Positions 51,752 to 60,578 of a stretch of 64,000 bases of DNA are shown one piece after another. The notes beneath the pieces were generated by a model. It was not told the origin of the DNA, made no database searches, and saw only the letters and a list, made by a program, of their open reading frames with translations. The stretch is from Methylocella tundrae (GTDB lineage: Bacteria > Pseudomonadota > Alphaproteobacteria > Rhizobiales > Beijerinckiaceae), in NCBI RefSeq assembly GCF_038024855.1, contig NZ_CP139089.1, positions 186,001-250,000 on the forward strand. Reading direction: 5' to 3'. The position numbers were made by a program, and so were the translations under genes. Position 1 is the first letter of the stretch, and every line of letters begins with the position of its first letter.

Positions 51752-52675
51752 ATGTTGCCGGCCATGAAGGGCACCTCTGTGAACAATGGCGCGCCAGATT
51801 CTCGCCACGCCGCGGGCGGTGCATCGAGATGGACGCGCGCCGACGATGCGAGCGAGTTCGACGCGTTCGATCCGCCTCCGCCCCCAAAGCGGCTCTTTCG
51901 CGCGGTTCCGATGCGCGTCATTCTGCCCAATCTCGTCACCCTGCTCGCCCTTTGCATGGGTCTCACGGCGATCCGCTTCGCAATCGAAGGGCAATTCGAG
52001 ATCGCCGTGCTCGCCGTGATCATCGCCGCCGTCCTTGATGGGCTCGACGGACGCATCGCGCGGGCGCTGCGCGGCGCGACGCGTTTTGGCGCGGAGCTCG
52101 ATTCGCTCGCCGATTTTGTCGATTTTGGCGTCGCTCCCGCGCTGATCCTTTATTTTTGGGGTTTGCACGAGATCAAAAGCCTTGGCTGGTTTGCCGCGCT
52201 CGTTTTCGCCATCGCGGCGGCTTTGCGGCTCGCAAGGTTCAACGTCATGATCGAGGATCCGAACCGTCCGGCCTGGCATGCGCATTTCTTTACCGGCATG
52301 CCGGCGCCCGCGGGAGCGATCGTTGGCCTGCTGCCGCTCTACCTCAATCTTTCCATTCTGGGCGCGCCGAACGGGCGCTTCATGGTTTCGATCTATATTG
52401 TTTATGTGTTGCTCGTGGCGCTCCTGATGGCGAGCCGGATTCCGCATTTTTCCGGCAAGAAGATCGGTCGCGTGCCCCGCGAATATGTCATCGTCGTGCT
52501 GTTCGGCATCGTCGTCAGCCTGCTTCTGCTCGCGACTTTCCCGATGGAGATGCTGATTTTCCTGTCTGTGCTCTATCTGGCGACGATTCCCCTCGCAATC
52601 CGCCGGTTCAGGGCCTATGAGACGGGGGAAACCGAAAAGCTTAAGACCGCGTCCGAGCCCTCCCATCATTTGTGA
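51752..52675 (+). CDS. pssA: CDP-diacylglycerol-serine O-phosphatidyltransferase
   Basis: 307 residues from ATG at 51752; ATG at 51764 is equally plausible, as neither has a clear ribosome site. The CDP-alcohol phosphotransferase motif is complete: LDGLDGRIARALRGATRFGAELDSLADFVDFG (D-G-x2-D-G-x2-A-R-x8-G-x3-D-x3-D). About seven to eight membrane helices follow an Asp/Pro-rich cytosolic N-terminus. It makes phosphatidylserine in the inner membrane, the precursor of phosphatidylethanolamine. In rhizobia psd usually lies directly upstream; here that position holds an unrelated membrane protein. Confidence 0.93.
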   Translation: MLPAMKGTSVNNGAPDSRHAAGGASRWTRADDASEFDAFDPPPPPKRLFRAVPMRVILPNLVTLLALCMGLTAIRFAIEGQFEIAVLAVIIAAVLDGLDGRIARALRGATRFGAELDSLADFVDFGVAPALILYFWGLHEIKSLGWFAALVFAIAAALRLARFNVMIEDPNRPAWHAHFFTGMPAPAGAIVGLLPLYLNLSILGAPNGRFMVSIYIVYVLLVALLMASRIPHFSGKKIGRVPREYVIVVLFGIVVSLLLLATFPMEMLIFLSVLYLATIPLAIRRFRAYETGETEKLKTASEPSHHL

Positions 52676-52910
52676 GGCTTTTTGCCGCGGCGGAATAAAC
52701 GCGCCTGTTCACAAATGTCTGGTTCTCGATTAGGGTCCCGGCCAATTGTCTCCGCCGGATTCCGGAAGGGTCTTGCAAAACCTTGCCGGGGTTTGCGCAC
52801 GCCGGCGCCGGCATTGCGCGACCTTGCGGGAGCACTCACCTTTTCGGCGCCGGCCCGCCTCGTAGTCAAAGAGGCGCGCGGGAGATCGCCGTTCAAATAC
52901 AAGGACCCAG

Positions 52911-53129
52911 ATGTCGAAAGAAGAATTGCTTGAATTTCCAGGAGTCGTCGTCGAACTGCTGCCGAATGCGACATTTCGGGTTCAGCTCGAAAACGAGCAT
53001 GAGATCATCGCCCACACGGCCGGCAAAATGCGCAAGAACCGGATTCGTGTTCTCACGGGCGACAAGGTCCTCGTCGAAATGACGCCCTACGACCTGTCCA
53101 AGGGTCGCATCACCTACCGCTTCAAGTGA
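52911..53129 (+). CDS. infA: Translation initiation factor IF-1
   Basis: 72 residues, exact family length. ATG at 52911 follows AAGGA at six bases. The OB-fold core [61 protein letters not shown] is canonical. It binds the ribosomal A site during initiation. The upstream 235 bp contain several GC-rich dyads (such as GCCGGCGCCGGC near 52802) and presumably the promoter. maf and yacG follow on the same strand, a conserved alphaproteobacterial order. Confidence 0.98.
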   Translation: MSKEELLEFPGVVVELLPNATFRVQLENEHEIIAHTAGKMRKNRIRVLTGDKVLVEMTPYDLSKGRITYRFK

Positions 53130-53192
53130 GCCGATCCCGGATGATGGTGAGACTTCAGGACGAGGCGCGCAAGATCGCCCGGATTCGCCTCG

Positions 53193-53891
53193 ATGACCGC
53201 CGAAGATAAGGTTTTGCGTAACGAGGCGCCGCATGGCCAGCCTCCGGATCGCCAGCTTCCGAATGGCCCAACCTGGCGCCCAAGGCTCGTTCTGGCGTCG
53301 GCGTCGCCGCGCCGCCTGGAGCTGCTGCAGCAGATCGGCGTCGAGCCTGACGCCTTGCTTCCCTGCGACCTCGACGAAACCCCAGGCAAAAATGAGTTGC
53401 CGCGCACCCTTGCGAGCCGCCTCGCCAGAGAGAAGGCGCACGCCGCCGCCAAGATCGCAGCGGCAAAGCCTGAGCTCGCCGATAGCTATATCATCGGGGC
53501 GGATACGGTGGTCAGCGTAGGACGTCGCATTTTGCCCAAATGCGAGATTGTGGCGGAGGCGGCGCAGTGCCTGCGGCTACTGTCCGGCCGCGCGCATCGC
53601 GTGCATACGGCAATCTACCTCGTGACGCCGAAGGGACGCGAGCGCCACAAGCTGGTCGAGACGCGGCTGCGCTTCAAGCGCCTGTCGTCGAGCGAGATAG
53701 AGGCTTATCTTGGCTCCGGCGAATGGCGCGGCAAGGCGGGCGGCTATGCGATCCAGGGTCTTGCCGGAGCGTTTGCGTTGAAGCTCATCGGCTCTTATTC
53801 TTCTGTCGTCGGCCTGCCGCTCTACGAGACAATGTCGCTGCTCGTCGGCGAGGGCTATCCAGCCCATGTCGCCTGGCTCAATCGCGTCTGA
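53193..53891 (+). CDS. maf: Maf-family nucleoside triphosphate pyrophosphatase
   Basis: 232 residues. After a 28-residue extension ([29 protein letters not shown]) comes the Maf core: [69 protein letters not shown], and [36 protein letters not shown] with the conserved catalytic K and D/Q positions. It hydrolyses non-canonical or methylated NTPs and may influence septum formation. It lies between infA and yacG on the same strand. Confidence 0.94.
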   Translation: MTAEDKVLRNEAPHGQPPDRQLPNGPTWRPRLVLASASPRRLELLQQIGVEPDALLPCDLDETPGKNELPRTLASRLAREKAHAAAKIAAAKPELADSYIIGADTVVSVGRRILPKCEIVAEAAQCLRLLSGRAHRVHTAIYLVTPKGRERHKLVETRLRFKRLSSSEIEAYLGSGEWRGKAGGYAIQGLAGAFALKLIGSYSSVVGLPLYETMSLLVGEGYPAHVAWLNRV

Positions 53892-53913
53892 GCGCATGAT
53901 GACCGGAACCGCC

Positions 53914-54138
53914 ATGGCTGATCGCAAAGCTCAGGACGCTGCTCAAGAATCCCCGCCCGCGGCCTCAACGCGGCGATGCCCGATCTGCGGCAAGCCCGCC
54001 GTCCTCGAGATGCGGCCTTTTTGCTCGAAGCGCTGCGCCGACGTCGATCTGCACCGCTGGCTCGGCGGCGTCTACGCCATCCCGGCAAAGGAATCCGACG
54101 AGGAGCCGACGCCGCCCGAGGGCAAAGATGGCGAGTAG
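53914..54138 (+). CDS. yacG: DNA gyrase inhibitor YacG (zinc-ribbon)
   Basis: 74 residues from ATG at 53914 (GGA eight bases upstream; ATGs at 53896 and 53899 are alternatives). The zinc site is CPICGKP...MRPFCSKRCADVDLHRWLGGVYAIP, four cysteines in C-x2-C and C-x3-C pairs, followed by an acidic tail. YacG binds GyrB and blocks DNA binding. It follows maf by a few bases, matching the usual maf-yacG order. Confidence 0.94.
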   Translation: MADRKAQDAAQESPPAASTRRCPICGKPAVLEMRPFCSKRCADVDLHRWLGGVYAIPAKESDEEPTPPEGKDGE

Positions 54139-54191
54139 CTCGAAAACGCGGAGATCACTGACGCCGCTGGCGGCGTCTTAAAGCGCCGCCC

Positions 54192-54986
54192 ATGTTCTTT
54201 GCTCTCTCCAAAATCTTTTGGCTGATCGCCGAACCGCTCACATTTCTCCTTATTCTTCTTTGTATCGGCGTCGCTCTGCAATTTACCCGCCGGGCGCGGT
54301 TAGGGCGGCGGTGGACCGCCGCGACGACGCTGGCGCTGGCCGTGCTGTTGCTGACGCCGCTCAGCGCGGCGCTGCTGCTGCCGCTCGAGAATCGGTTTCC
54401 GGCGCCTCCCGCCGATCTCGCGCCGCCAACGGGCATCATCGTTCTCGGAGGCGCGCTACAGCAGCGCAAGAGCGAATCGCGCGGACAGGTGATCTTTTCC
54501 GAAGATGGCGCGCGACTCATCGCCGGGCTCGAACTGGCGCGACGCTATCCGCAGGCTCGCCTCATCTACTCTGGCGGGTCCGGCGATCTCCTGGACCAAA
54601 GTTCGGCGGAGACGGTCGGCGCGCGAAAATTCTGGCTTGCCCTTGGCGGGCCAGCCGACAGGATGAGTTTTGAATCAAGATCCCGCAATACCTGGGAAAA
54701 CGCCCTGTTCACGCGCGATCTTTTGCAGCCGAAGCCGGGCGAGACATGGCTGCTCGTGACGTCGGCCTGGCACATGCCCCGCTCGATGGGCATTTTTCGG
54801 CGTCTTGGCTTCGACGTGATCGCCTATCCCGTCGCCTATCGCACCTTCGGCGATGCGCGGGACTGGTCCTGGTTCGCTTCGGCCTCGGATCGCATCCCCA
54901 TGCTCGATCTCAGCGTTCGTGAATGGATCGGGCTTCTCGCCTATCGTCTGACCGGCAAGACCGGCGCCCTGTTTCCAGCGCCATGA
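54192..54986 (+). CDS. YdcF/ElyC-family membrane protein (DUF218)
   Basis: 264 residues. Two N-terminal helices (about 9-30 and 43-64) precede the DUF218 domain: GIIVLGGALQQRKSESRGQVIFSEDGARLIAGLELARRYPQARLIYSGGSG, with SRNTWENALFTRDLL, LVTSAWHMPRSMGIFRRLGFDVIAYPVAYRT and a C-terminal WIGLLAYRLTGK. In E. coli ElyC is needed for envelope and lipid-carrier homeostasis; the domain is periplasmic. The start is the first ATG after yacG (50 bp). Confidence 0.92.
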   Translation: MFFALSKIFWLIAEPLTFLLILLCIGVALQFTRRARLGRRWTAATTLALAVLLLTPLSAALLLPLENRFPAPPADLAPPTGIIVLGGALQQRKSESRGQVIFSEDGARLIAGLELARRYPQARLIYSGGSGDLLDQSSAETVGARKFWLALGGPADRMSFESRSRNTWENALFTRDLLQPKPGETWLLVTSAWHMPRSMGIFRRLGFDVIAYPVAYRTFGDARDWSWFASASDRIPMLDLSVREWIGLLAYRLTGKTGALFPAP

Positions 54987-54993
54987 AGGACGC

Positions 54994-55683
54994 TTATGAC
55001 GGCTCGTGTGTCAGCGAGGCCCGGGCGGCCGAGAAAAACTGGCGGCGCATGACGATAATAAAAATCGCGGCGGTGGTCGTCATCAGCACGTAAGGACTGA
55101 CGAACCAGCCTACATAGGCGAAGGCGAAGTAGAAGCTGCGCAGCCCTTTGGCGAAGTGAAGTCCGGCGTCGATGGTCATAAAGCCCGCGCGCTTTGAGGC
55201 TTTTTCCCGAGCTTCCGCATCGGGGGATTCGGGGCCGGGCGTCGCGCCAAGAAGGATCGCCGCATAGATGAAGAGGCGGTAGGCCCAGGCGAATTTGAAG
55301 AAAGAATAGCCAAAGAGAAGGGCGAGGCCGAGCACCTTGAGCTCCCAGGTTCCCCTCGTCACCGTCAATCCGAACGGCAGGTCGCCGAATACTTTGAGCA
55401 CGTCATCGGTCGCCCGCATCGAGGCCGCCGCGCCGCCGAGCAGGATCAGCGACGTCGAGGCGAAAAATGCGGCGCCGTTCTGCAAGCTCGACATAATGCT
55501 GGCGTCCGCGATGCGCGAATCGCGCGTGCTCATCGATCGCATCCACCCCATCCGATGCTCATTCATCAGCACCGAGAGGCTGCGCAAGCGGCCAAGGCCG
55601 TGTTCGTTGACGAAGCGATAGAGGACCCAGACGCCAAGAAAGAATGCAAGACCGATGCTGTCTGCTATTGAAAGATCGAGCAT
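54994..55683 (-). CDS. DUF599 family membrane protein
   Basis: 229 residues from ATG at 55683 (GAGGAAAC upstream; the open frame to 55782 lacks support). Four to five membrane helices are visible: LDLSIADSIGLAFFLGVWVLYRF, NGAAFFASTSLILLGGAAASM, ELKVLGLALLFGYSFFKFAWAYRLFIYAAILLG and YVLMTTTAAIFIIVM. Motifs MNEHRMGWMRSM and HFAKGLRSFYFAFAYVGWF are those of DUF599, whose function is unknown. Convergent with the YdcF gene. Confidence 0.92.
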   Translation of the reverse strand: MLDLSIADSIGLAFFLGVWVLYRFVNEHGLGRLRSLSVLMNEHRMGWMRSMSTRDSRIADASIMSSLQNGAAFFASTSLILLGGAAASMRATDDVLKVFGDLPFGLTVTRGTWELKVLGLALLFGYSFFKFAWAYRLFIYAAILLGATPGPESPDAEAREKASKRAGFMTIDAGLHFAKGLRSFYFAFAYVGWFVSPYVLMTTTAAIFIIVMRRQFFSAARASLTHEPS

Positions 55684-55965
55684 GTTTCCTCGCGGCGGCG
55701 ATGGTTCATTTGATGGTTCATCCGTGAAAAGCGTTTTGAAGCGCGCACAATTCCAGCATATCAATCTTCGCCGCGCTCGCATTCTTTCAAATCGCAGTCT
55801 CCAACGAAAGCGGCGCGCCAGAGCATGGGCCGGTCAGATTGGTTCAATCCGGCCGGCTGGAATATGCTCAGGCAAAGTTAGAGCCTTTTGCAATCGGCCA
55901 AATGACTCATTCGATCGGAACGCCTCCGAAACGCGCCATTCTCATTCCAAAGATGCTGCCCGACC

Positions 55966-56619
55966 GTGACCTATACTCTTATCATCGCCAATAAAGCATA
56001 TTCCTCATGGTCGCTGAGGCCGTGGCTTCTCATGCGGCATTTCGACATCGCCTTCGATGAAGTCGTCGTGCCGCTCGGCCGTGCCGAGACTCGTGCGGAG
56101 ATTTTGCGTTATTCGCCGGCGGCGAGGTGCCCGGTTTTGCGCGACGGCGACCGAACCGTCTGGGATTCGCTCGCGATCATTGAATATGTCGCCGAAGCCT
56201 TCCCCGATCTCGCGATCTGGCCGCGTGACCCGGCGGCGCGCGCGCGGGCGCGCGCCCTCAGCGCCGAGATGCATTCAGGGTTCATGGCGCTTCGATCGCA
56301 TTTGCCGACGAATTTTCGCCGGCCGGTGCGCGAACGGCCGCTGACGCCGGAAGCGGCGGCCGACGTCGCCCGGATCGAGGAGGCTTTTTCTTCGGCGCGG
56401 GAGGAGTTTGGCGCGGGAGGGACGTTTCTGTTTGGCGAGTTCTCGGCTGCCGACGCGATGTTTGCGCCGGTCGTCAACCGCCTCCATATATATGCGGTCG
56501 CGGTGGCGCCCCAAACGCGCGCCTATATGGACGCGGTCATGGCGCTTCCGGCCTGGGGGGACTGGCGCGAGGGCGCCTTTGCGGAACCCTGGACAATTGA
56601 AAAATACGAAATAGTCTAA
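55966..56619 (+). CDS. Glutathione S-transferase family protein
   Basis: 217 residues, GTG start at 55966. The thioredoxin-like N-domain has ANKAYSSWSLRPWLLMRHFDIAFDEVVV, with the catalytic Ser in SSWSLRP, cis-Pro in RCPVLRDGDRTVWDSLAIIEYVAE, and ESLAI-like WDSLAI. A helical C-domain follows (FLFGEFSAADAMFAPVVNRLHIYAV with the N-capping box). It probably conjugates or reduces substrates using glutathione. The stop overlaps the VWA gene start (TAATG). Confidence 0.93.
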   Translation: MTYTLIIANKAYSSWSLRPWLLMRHFDIAFDEVVVPLGRAETRAEILRYSPAARCPVLRDGDRTVWDSLAIIEYVAEAFPDLAIWPRDPAARARARALSAEMHSGFMALRSHLPTNFRRPVRERPLTPEAAADVARIEEAFSSAREEFGAGGTFLFGEFSAADAMFAPVVNRLHIYAVAVAPQTRAYMDAVMALPAWGDWREGAFAEPWTIEKYEIV

Positions 56620-57356
56620 TGCGCGCAGATTGCGAGGAGCCTTTGCATCCCTCAAGGGACGGCCGCGCCGTCGTTGGACCAAAATCCAACTCCAGCGCCG
56701 AGATTGATCAGTTTCTCAGCGCGGCCAGGGAGCGCCCTCCCGCCGTGTCCGGACACGGCCGGCTGATCTTCGCGCTCGACGCGACGATGAGCCGCCAGCC
56801 TACGTGGGATCTGGCGCAAAGCCTTCAAAGCCGGATGTTCGTGACGGCGGCGTCTCATGGCGGGCTTGACGTGCAACTCGTTTACTATCGTGGATTTGGC
56901 GAGTGCAAGGCCTCGCGCTTCTTCAACGGCGGCAAGGATCTCGCCGCGCTGATGGCGAAGATCTCGGTGGCGGCGGGCGCCACCCAGATCGCGAGGGTGC
57001 TGCGCCATACGCTGGATGAGGCGCAGCGCCTGCCGGTCCAGGCCCTGGTTTTCATCGGCGACGCGCTGGAGGAGCCGGTCGACGAAATCGCCGATCTTGC
57101 CGGGCGGGCCGGGCTTCTCGGCGTCAAGGCCTTTGTGTTTCAGGAAGGGCGCGATAGAGCCGCCGAACAGGCCTTCCGCCAGATCGCCTTGCTGACAGGC
57201 GGCGCCTATGCCACATTTGACGCTGGCGCTTCGCAGCGGCTCGAGGCGCTTCTCTCGGCGGTGGCGGCCTATGCGGCGGGCGGTCGTCAGGCTTTGGAGC
57301 TGGAAGCCCGGTCTCGCGGCGCCGCAGCCGATCTTTTGTTGGCGCAAATGCGCTGA
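56619..57356 (+). CDS. VWA-like domain protein, unknown function
   Basis: 245 residues, ATG overlapping the GST stop by one base. An extended N-terminus leads to GRLIFALDATMSRQPTWDLAQSLQSRMF, a variant metal-site motif (D-A-T-M-S in place of D-x-S-x-S). LQALVFIGDALEEPVDEIADLAGRAGLLGVKAFVFQEGRD and GGAYATFDAGASQRLEALLSAVAAYAAGG complete a Rossmann-like VWA fold. It is found in this position with a J-domain gene downstream, 13 bp away, in Rhizobiales as I recall. No signal peptide; partner unknown. Confidence 0.85.
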   Translation: MRADCEEPLHPSRDGRAVVGPKSNSSAEIDQFLSAARERPPAVSGHGRLIFALDATMSRQPTWDLAQSLQSRMFVTAASHGGLDVQLVYYRGFGECKASRFFNGGKDLAALMAKISVAAGATQIARVLRHTLDEAQRLPVQALVFIGDALEEPVDEIADLAGRAGLLGVKAFVFQEGRDRAAEQAFRQIALLTGGAYATFDAGASQRLEALLSAVAAYAAGGRQALELEARSRGAAADLLLAQMR

Positions 57357-57369
57357 GTGGCGACGCTTG

Positions 57370-58110
57370 ATGGTTTATCTTCTGGTCGGTTTCTTGATTT
57401 TCTGGCTTTCGATGGCCGGGCTGCGCGCTTTTACGCGCGCGAGCCCGGCGGCGCTTGCCTATGTCATCAGGCGGGGGGCCGGCGCCGCGGCGCTGATCGT
57501 CGCGGGATTCCTCGTGTTGCGCGGGGGCTTTGCCGTTGCGATGGGCTTTGCCGGACTGGGCTTCTGGCTTTTGAATTCGAGCAGGCAGCCGTTATCGCGC
57601 TTGTTCAGATGGCGGGCGATGGGGGCCGCAGCGCCGGCCGGCGGGCGGGCCGGCCGCGTGTCCTGCGTCCGATCAGCGATGATCGAAATGGAGCTCGATC
57701 ACGAGACCGGCAAGATGCGCGGCGTCATTCTCGCTGGTCCGGACGAAGGCAAGGAGCTAGACGCGCTGACGCGCCCGCAATGCGAGGTCGTTTACGATCT
57801 TTGCCGTCGAGATGATCCGGAGGGCGCCCGACTTCTGGAGGCTTATCTCGATCGCCGCTTTGCCGGCTGGCGTCCGGCAGGCGAGACTCAAAGAGACTCG
57901 TGGCGCAGTGAGGCGCGACGACGTTCCGGCGCTATGTCCCAGGATGAAGCGTATGAAGTTCTGGGGCTTCAAAAAGGCGCGTCGCGCGAAGAAGTCGTTC
58001 GCTCGCACCGTTCCCTGATAAAAAAGCTTCATCCAGATCATGGCGGGACGACGGACTTGGCGGCCCGTGTGAACGAAGCGAAGGAAGTCTTGATGCGGCG
58101 TCATCCGTAG
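57370..58110 (+). CDS. Membrane-anchored J-domain (DnaJ-like) protein
   Basis: 246 residues from ATG at 57370. Two N-terminal helices (VYLLVGFLIFWLSMAGLRAF; AAALIVAGFLVLRGGFAVAMGFAGLGFWLL) precede a conserved middle part (MIEMELDHETGKMRGVILAGPDEGKELDALTRPQCEVVYDLC). A C-terminal J domain with intact HPD follows (YEVLGLQKGASREEVVRSHRSLIKKLHPDHGGTTDLAARVNEAKEVLM). The architecture resembles mitochondrial Pam18/TIM14 and the alphaproteobacterial DjlA-like homologues; it should recruit DnaK to the membrane. It follows the VWA-like gene closely. Confidence 0.92.
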   Translation: MVYLLVGFLIFWLSMAGLRAFTRASPAALAYVIRRGAGAAALIVAGFLVLRGGFAVAMGFAGLGFWLLNSSRQPLSRLFRWRAMGAAAPAGGRAGRVSCVRSAMIEMELDHETGKMRGVILAGPDEGKELDALTRPQCEVVYDLCRRDDPEGARLLEAYLDRRFAGWRPAGETQRDSWRSEARRRSGAMSQDEAYEVLGLQKGASREEVVRSHRSLIKKLHPDHGGTTDLAARVNEAKEVLMRRHP

Positions 58111-58179
58111 CGTCCAGTTTTGCGCAGCGGTCAAGCGAATCGGCGCGCGCGGTCATGATCTATATTTGCCGCCAATCCC

Positions 58180-59988
58180 TTAGTTTTTCGTTGCGAAGCA
58201 GGAAAATCCCGTTCGCTTCAACGTCTTGCAGGCAAGTTCGGCGCTGTCCGCCTCAAGGCCGGCAAAACGCGCCCGATAAAGCGTTTCCGAACCCTTTTGC
58301 ACCTTTTCGGTGAAGGGCTGCGCGCTGCTCAGAGTCTTGCGTCCATCGGCCTTGGCTTTGACGAGCAGCGCGTTGGCCTTGGCGATGTCATCTGTCGCGC
58401 CGATCTGAATCATCCATCCGGTGCGGGCCGCGGCGGGACGGCGCGCTTCCTCCGGGGCTTTCTCGGCGGCTTTGAGTTTTTCGGAAGGGGCGGTCTCGAC
58501 GCTGAGGGCCGCTGTCCTGTCGTTGGGTTTCTCGAATTTGCGGTCTTTGGCGGGAGCTGGGCCTGTGACCCAGCGCAGGGTCGAAGGGGTGGCGCTAGGC
58601 GGCGCGAAATACGCCGCATGAATGGTCGAACCGTCGAGCGCGGCGGCTTTGGCGGCCCAATCTTTCGCTGCGGGCCGGGCCTCCGCCGCTGACTGTCTGA
58701 CCGCGCCCGAGACATAGGCCGGCCGCGGCTTCTCGACCGGAACTTCCGGGCTGATCGAGGCGACGCGGATCGGATCAATCGCCCGCGCCGGCTTTGGCGC
58801 GATCGCCGACAAGGCAAGCTTCGAACTCGCGCTCGCGGCCGCCGCTGCCTCCGGCTCAATATAGGCCAGGGCGGCCTTTGGCGCCTGCTGGGGCCGCTGC
58901 TGCGCTTCTTGCGGCGCCGGCGCGCGGAGCGTTGGCAGATCGGGCCGCGCCGCTTCCGTTTCTTGCGGCCGAGGCGGCAAATCGGAAAGAACGGAGGCGG
59001 TTCGGACCGTCTTCCCATGATCGATCTGATCTTCGATCAAATCGGCCATGATCCGATCGCGTGAGGGCGCGCTGACGCCGCCCATGACGACGGCGACGAT
59101 ATAGTGACCGTCGCGCTTGACGGAGGTCAGAAGATTGAAGCCGGACGCGCGCGTGTAGCCGGTCTTGATGCCATCCATTCCCTCCACGCGGTCCATCAGA
59201 TGGTTGTGGTTCATGATCGTCGCGCCGGCGTAGTAGAACGCCCGGGTCGAGAAATAATGATAGTAGCGGGGGAAACGCTCCTGCACCGCGCGGCCGAGAA
59301 TGGAAAGGTCGCGCGCCGTCGTGATCTGCGCGTCGTCGGGAAGCCCCGAGGCGTTGACGTAACGCGTGTGGCTCATGCCCAACTCATGAGCTTTGCGGGT
59401 CATCATTTCAGCGAAATGGTCTTCGTCGCCGCCGATGGCCTCGGCGATGGCGACAGCCATATCGTTCGCCGAACGTGTGACCACCGCCTTGATCGCGTCT
59501 TCAACCGTGATTGTCCGGCCGGGCCGCAAACCAAGCTTGGTCGGCTTTTGCGCCGCGGCATGGGCGGAGACGCGCAACTCGCTGTCCAGCCTCAGCCGTC
59601 CCTGTTCGAGCTGCTCGAACAGAAGATAAAGCGTCATTACTTTTGTGATCGAGGCGGGATGGCGCGGCTCGTCATCATTGCGGGCGTAAAGGGTCTCGCC
59701 GCTGTTGCCGTCGACGACGATCGCCGCGAAATTCCGGCTCGGCGCAAAAGTCCGCACGCGCATGTAGCGCACGGAATGGCGGGAATGGCTCTCGCGGGCG
59801 AAATGCCTTGGAAAATGTCTCGCGGCATGGTGGACATGCGGCCGATGACGCGCCTCGGCGGGCGACGCGGTCAGGCCCGTCACGGCGACGCTGGTCGCAA
59901 GGACGCACGACGCCGCCATCGCCATCGAGAGGGTGGATAGAGCGTCGCCTTTCATCATGCGGCGAACTGTCGCACCAAGCGTCAACAT
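58180..59988 (-). CDS. D-alanyl-D-alanine carboxypeptidase with SPOR domain
   Basis: 602 residues; ATG at 59988 has GGGGA about nine bases upstream (ATGs at 59958/59955 are alternatives). A signal peptide (MAMAASCVLATSVAVTGLTASPAEA) precedes the S11 peptidase: S113-x-x-K116 (HPASITKV), S173-A-N (TRSANDM) and K275-T-G (DGIKTGYT). A Pro/Ala-rich linker of about 170 residues leads to a C-terminal SPOR domain (TGWMIQIGATDDIAKANALLVKAK... YRARFAGLEADSAELACKTLKRTGFSCF). It trims peptidoglycan pentapeptides in the periplasm; SPOR binds denuded glycan at the septum. Confidence 0.95.
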   Translation of the reverse strand: MLTLGATVRRMMKGDALSTLSMAMAASCVLATSVAVTGLTASPAEARHRPHVHHAARHFPRHFARESHSRHSVRYMRVRTFAPSRNFAAIVVDGNSGETLYARNDDEPRHPASITKVMTLYLLFEQLEQGRLRLDSELRVSAHAAAQKPTKLGLRPGRTITVEDAIKAVVTRSANDMAVAIAEAIGGDEDHFAEMMTRKAHELGMSHTRYVNASGLPDDAQITTARDLSILGRAVQERFPRYYHYFSTRAFYYAGATIMNHNHLMDRVEGMDGIKTGYTRASGFNLLTSVKRDGHYIVAVVMGGVSAPSRDRIMADLIEDQIDHGKTVRTASVLSDLPPRPQETEAARPDLPTLRAPAPQEAQQRPQQAPKAALAYIEPEAAAAASASSKLALSAIAPKPARAIDPIRVASISPEVPVEKPRPAYVSGAVRQSAAEARPAAKDWAAKAAALDGSTIHAAYFAPPSATPSTLRWVTGPAPAKDRKFEKPNDRTAALSVETAPSEKLKAAEKAPEEARRPAAARTGWMIQIGATDDIAKANALLVKAKADGRKTLSSAQPFTEKVQKGSETLYRARFAGLEADSAELACKTLKRTGFSCFATKN

Positions 59989-60108
59989 TTTTAGCGTCCC
60001 CAGCCATTTACGCAGCGTGATTTCCCCTTGGACGCTAATTCCCCTCGGTTACTGCTTGGTTAAGAGAGCAGTTTCAACCGGCCCGTTTCCCTTAACGGAT
60101 GAGAATGG

Positions 60109-60154
60109 TGCAGTGCAATATAAACTTGACGTGATTTGTGCGCCGCACTATAAA
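60109..60154 (+). promoter_or_regulatory. Phasin promoter with two TGC-N3-GCA dyads
   Basis: The promoter is -35 TTGACG (60126-60131), spacer 17, -10 TATAAA (60149-60154). Dyads TGCAGTGCA (60109-60117) and TGCGCCGCA (60139-60147, inside the spacer and part of GTGCG-C-CGCAC) are centred 30 bp apart, three helical turns. PhaR repressors of PHB synthesis recognise TGC-rich dyads, so both are candidate operators. Confidence 0.65.
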
Positions 60155-60236
60155 AAATGGCGTGAGCATTTAACGCTCATAGTCAGCCGCCTCGAGCTAG
60201 GGAGAGTCGGCGCAAGCTCGACCAAGGGAAATCAAC

Positions 60237-60578
60237 ATGGCAAATACGTTGGAAGACTTCCAGAAATTCGGCAAAGCGCAGTTCGAGTCGGCGACCTCCT
60301 CTTCTTCCTCTTTCGTGAAGGGGCTGCAGTCCATCGCGGCTGAAACGACGGATTATTCAAAGAAGACGCTGGAGAACGGATCCGCTTTCCTCGAGAAACT
60401 GCTTGGCGTCAAATCGCTCGACGCCGCGATTCAGCTTCAAACCGAATACGCCAAGACCTCCTATGCCGATTTTGTCGCCGAAGCGACAAAGCTCGGGGAG
60501 CTTTATTCCGCCCTCGCCAAGGAAGCGTTCAAGCCGATCGAGCTCGCGATCGCCAAGGTGCAGGCGGCGAAGGAATAA
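60237..60578 (+). CDS. phaP: Phasin family protein (PHB granule-associated)
   Basis: 113 residues. ATG at 60237 follows AGGGAA. The phasin domain is an amphipathic helical bundle: TLEDFQKFGKAQFESATSSSSSFVKGLQSIAAETTDYSKKTLENGSAFLEKLLGVKSLDAAIQLQTEYAKTSYADFVAEATKLGELYSALAKEAFKPIELAIAK. It coats polyhydroxybutyrate granules and limits their size. A strong promoter with PhaR-like sites precedes it and an intrinsic terminator lies about 205 bp downstream. Confidence 0.94.
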   Translation: MANTLEDFQKFGKAQFESATSSSSSFVKGLQSIAAETTDYSKKTLENGSAFLEKLLGVKSLDAAIQLQTEYAKTSYADFVAEATKLGELYSALAKEAFKPIELAIAKVQAAKE

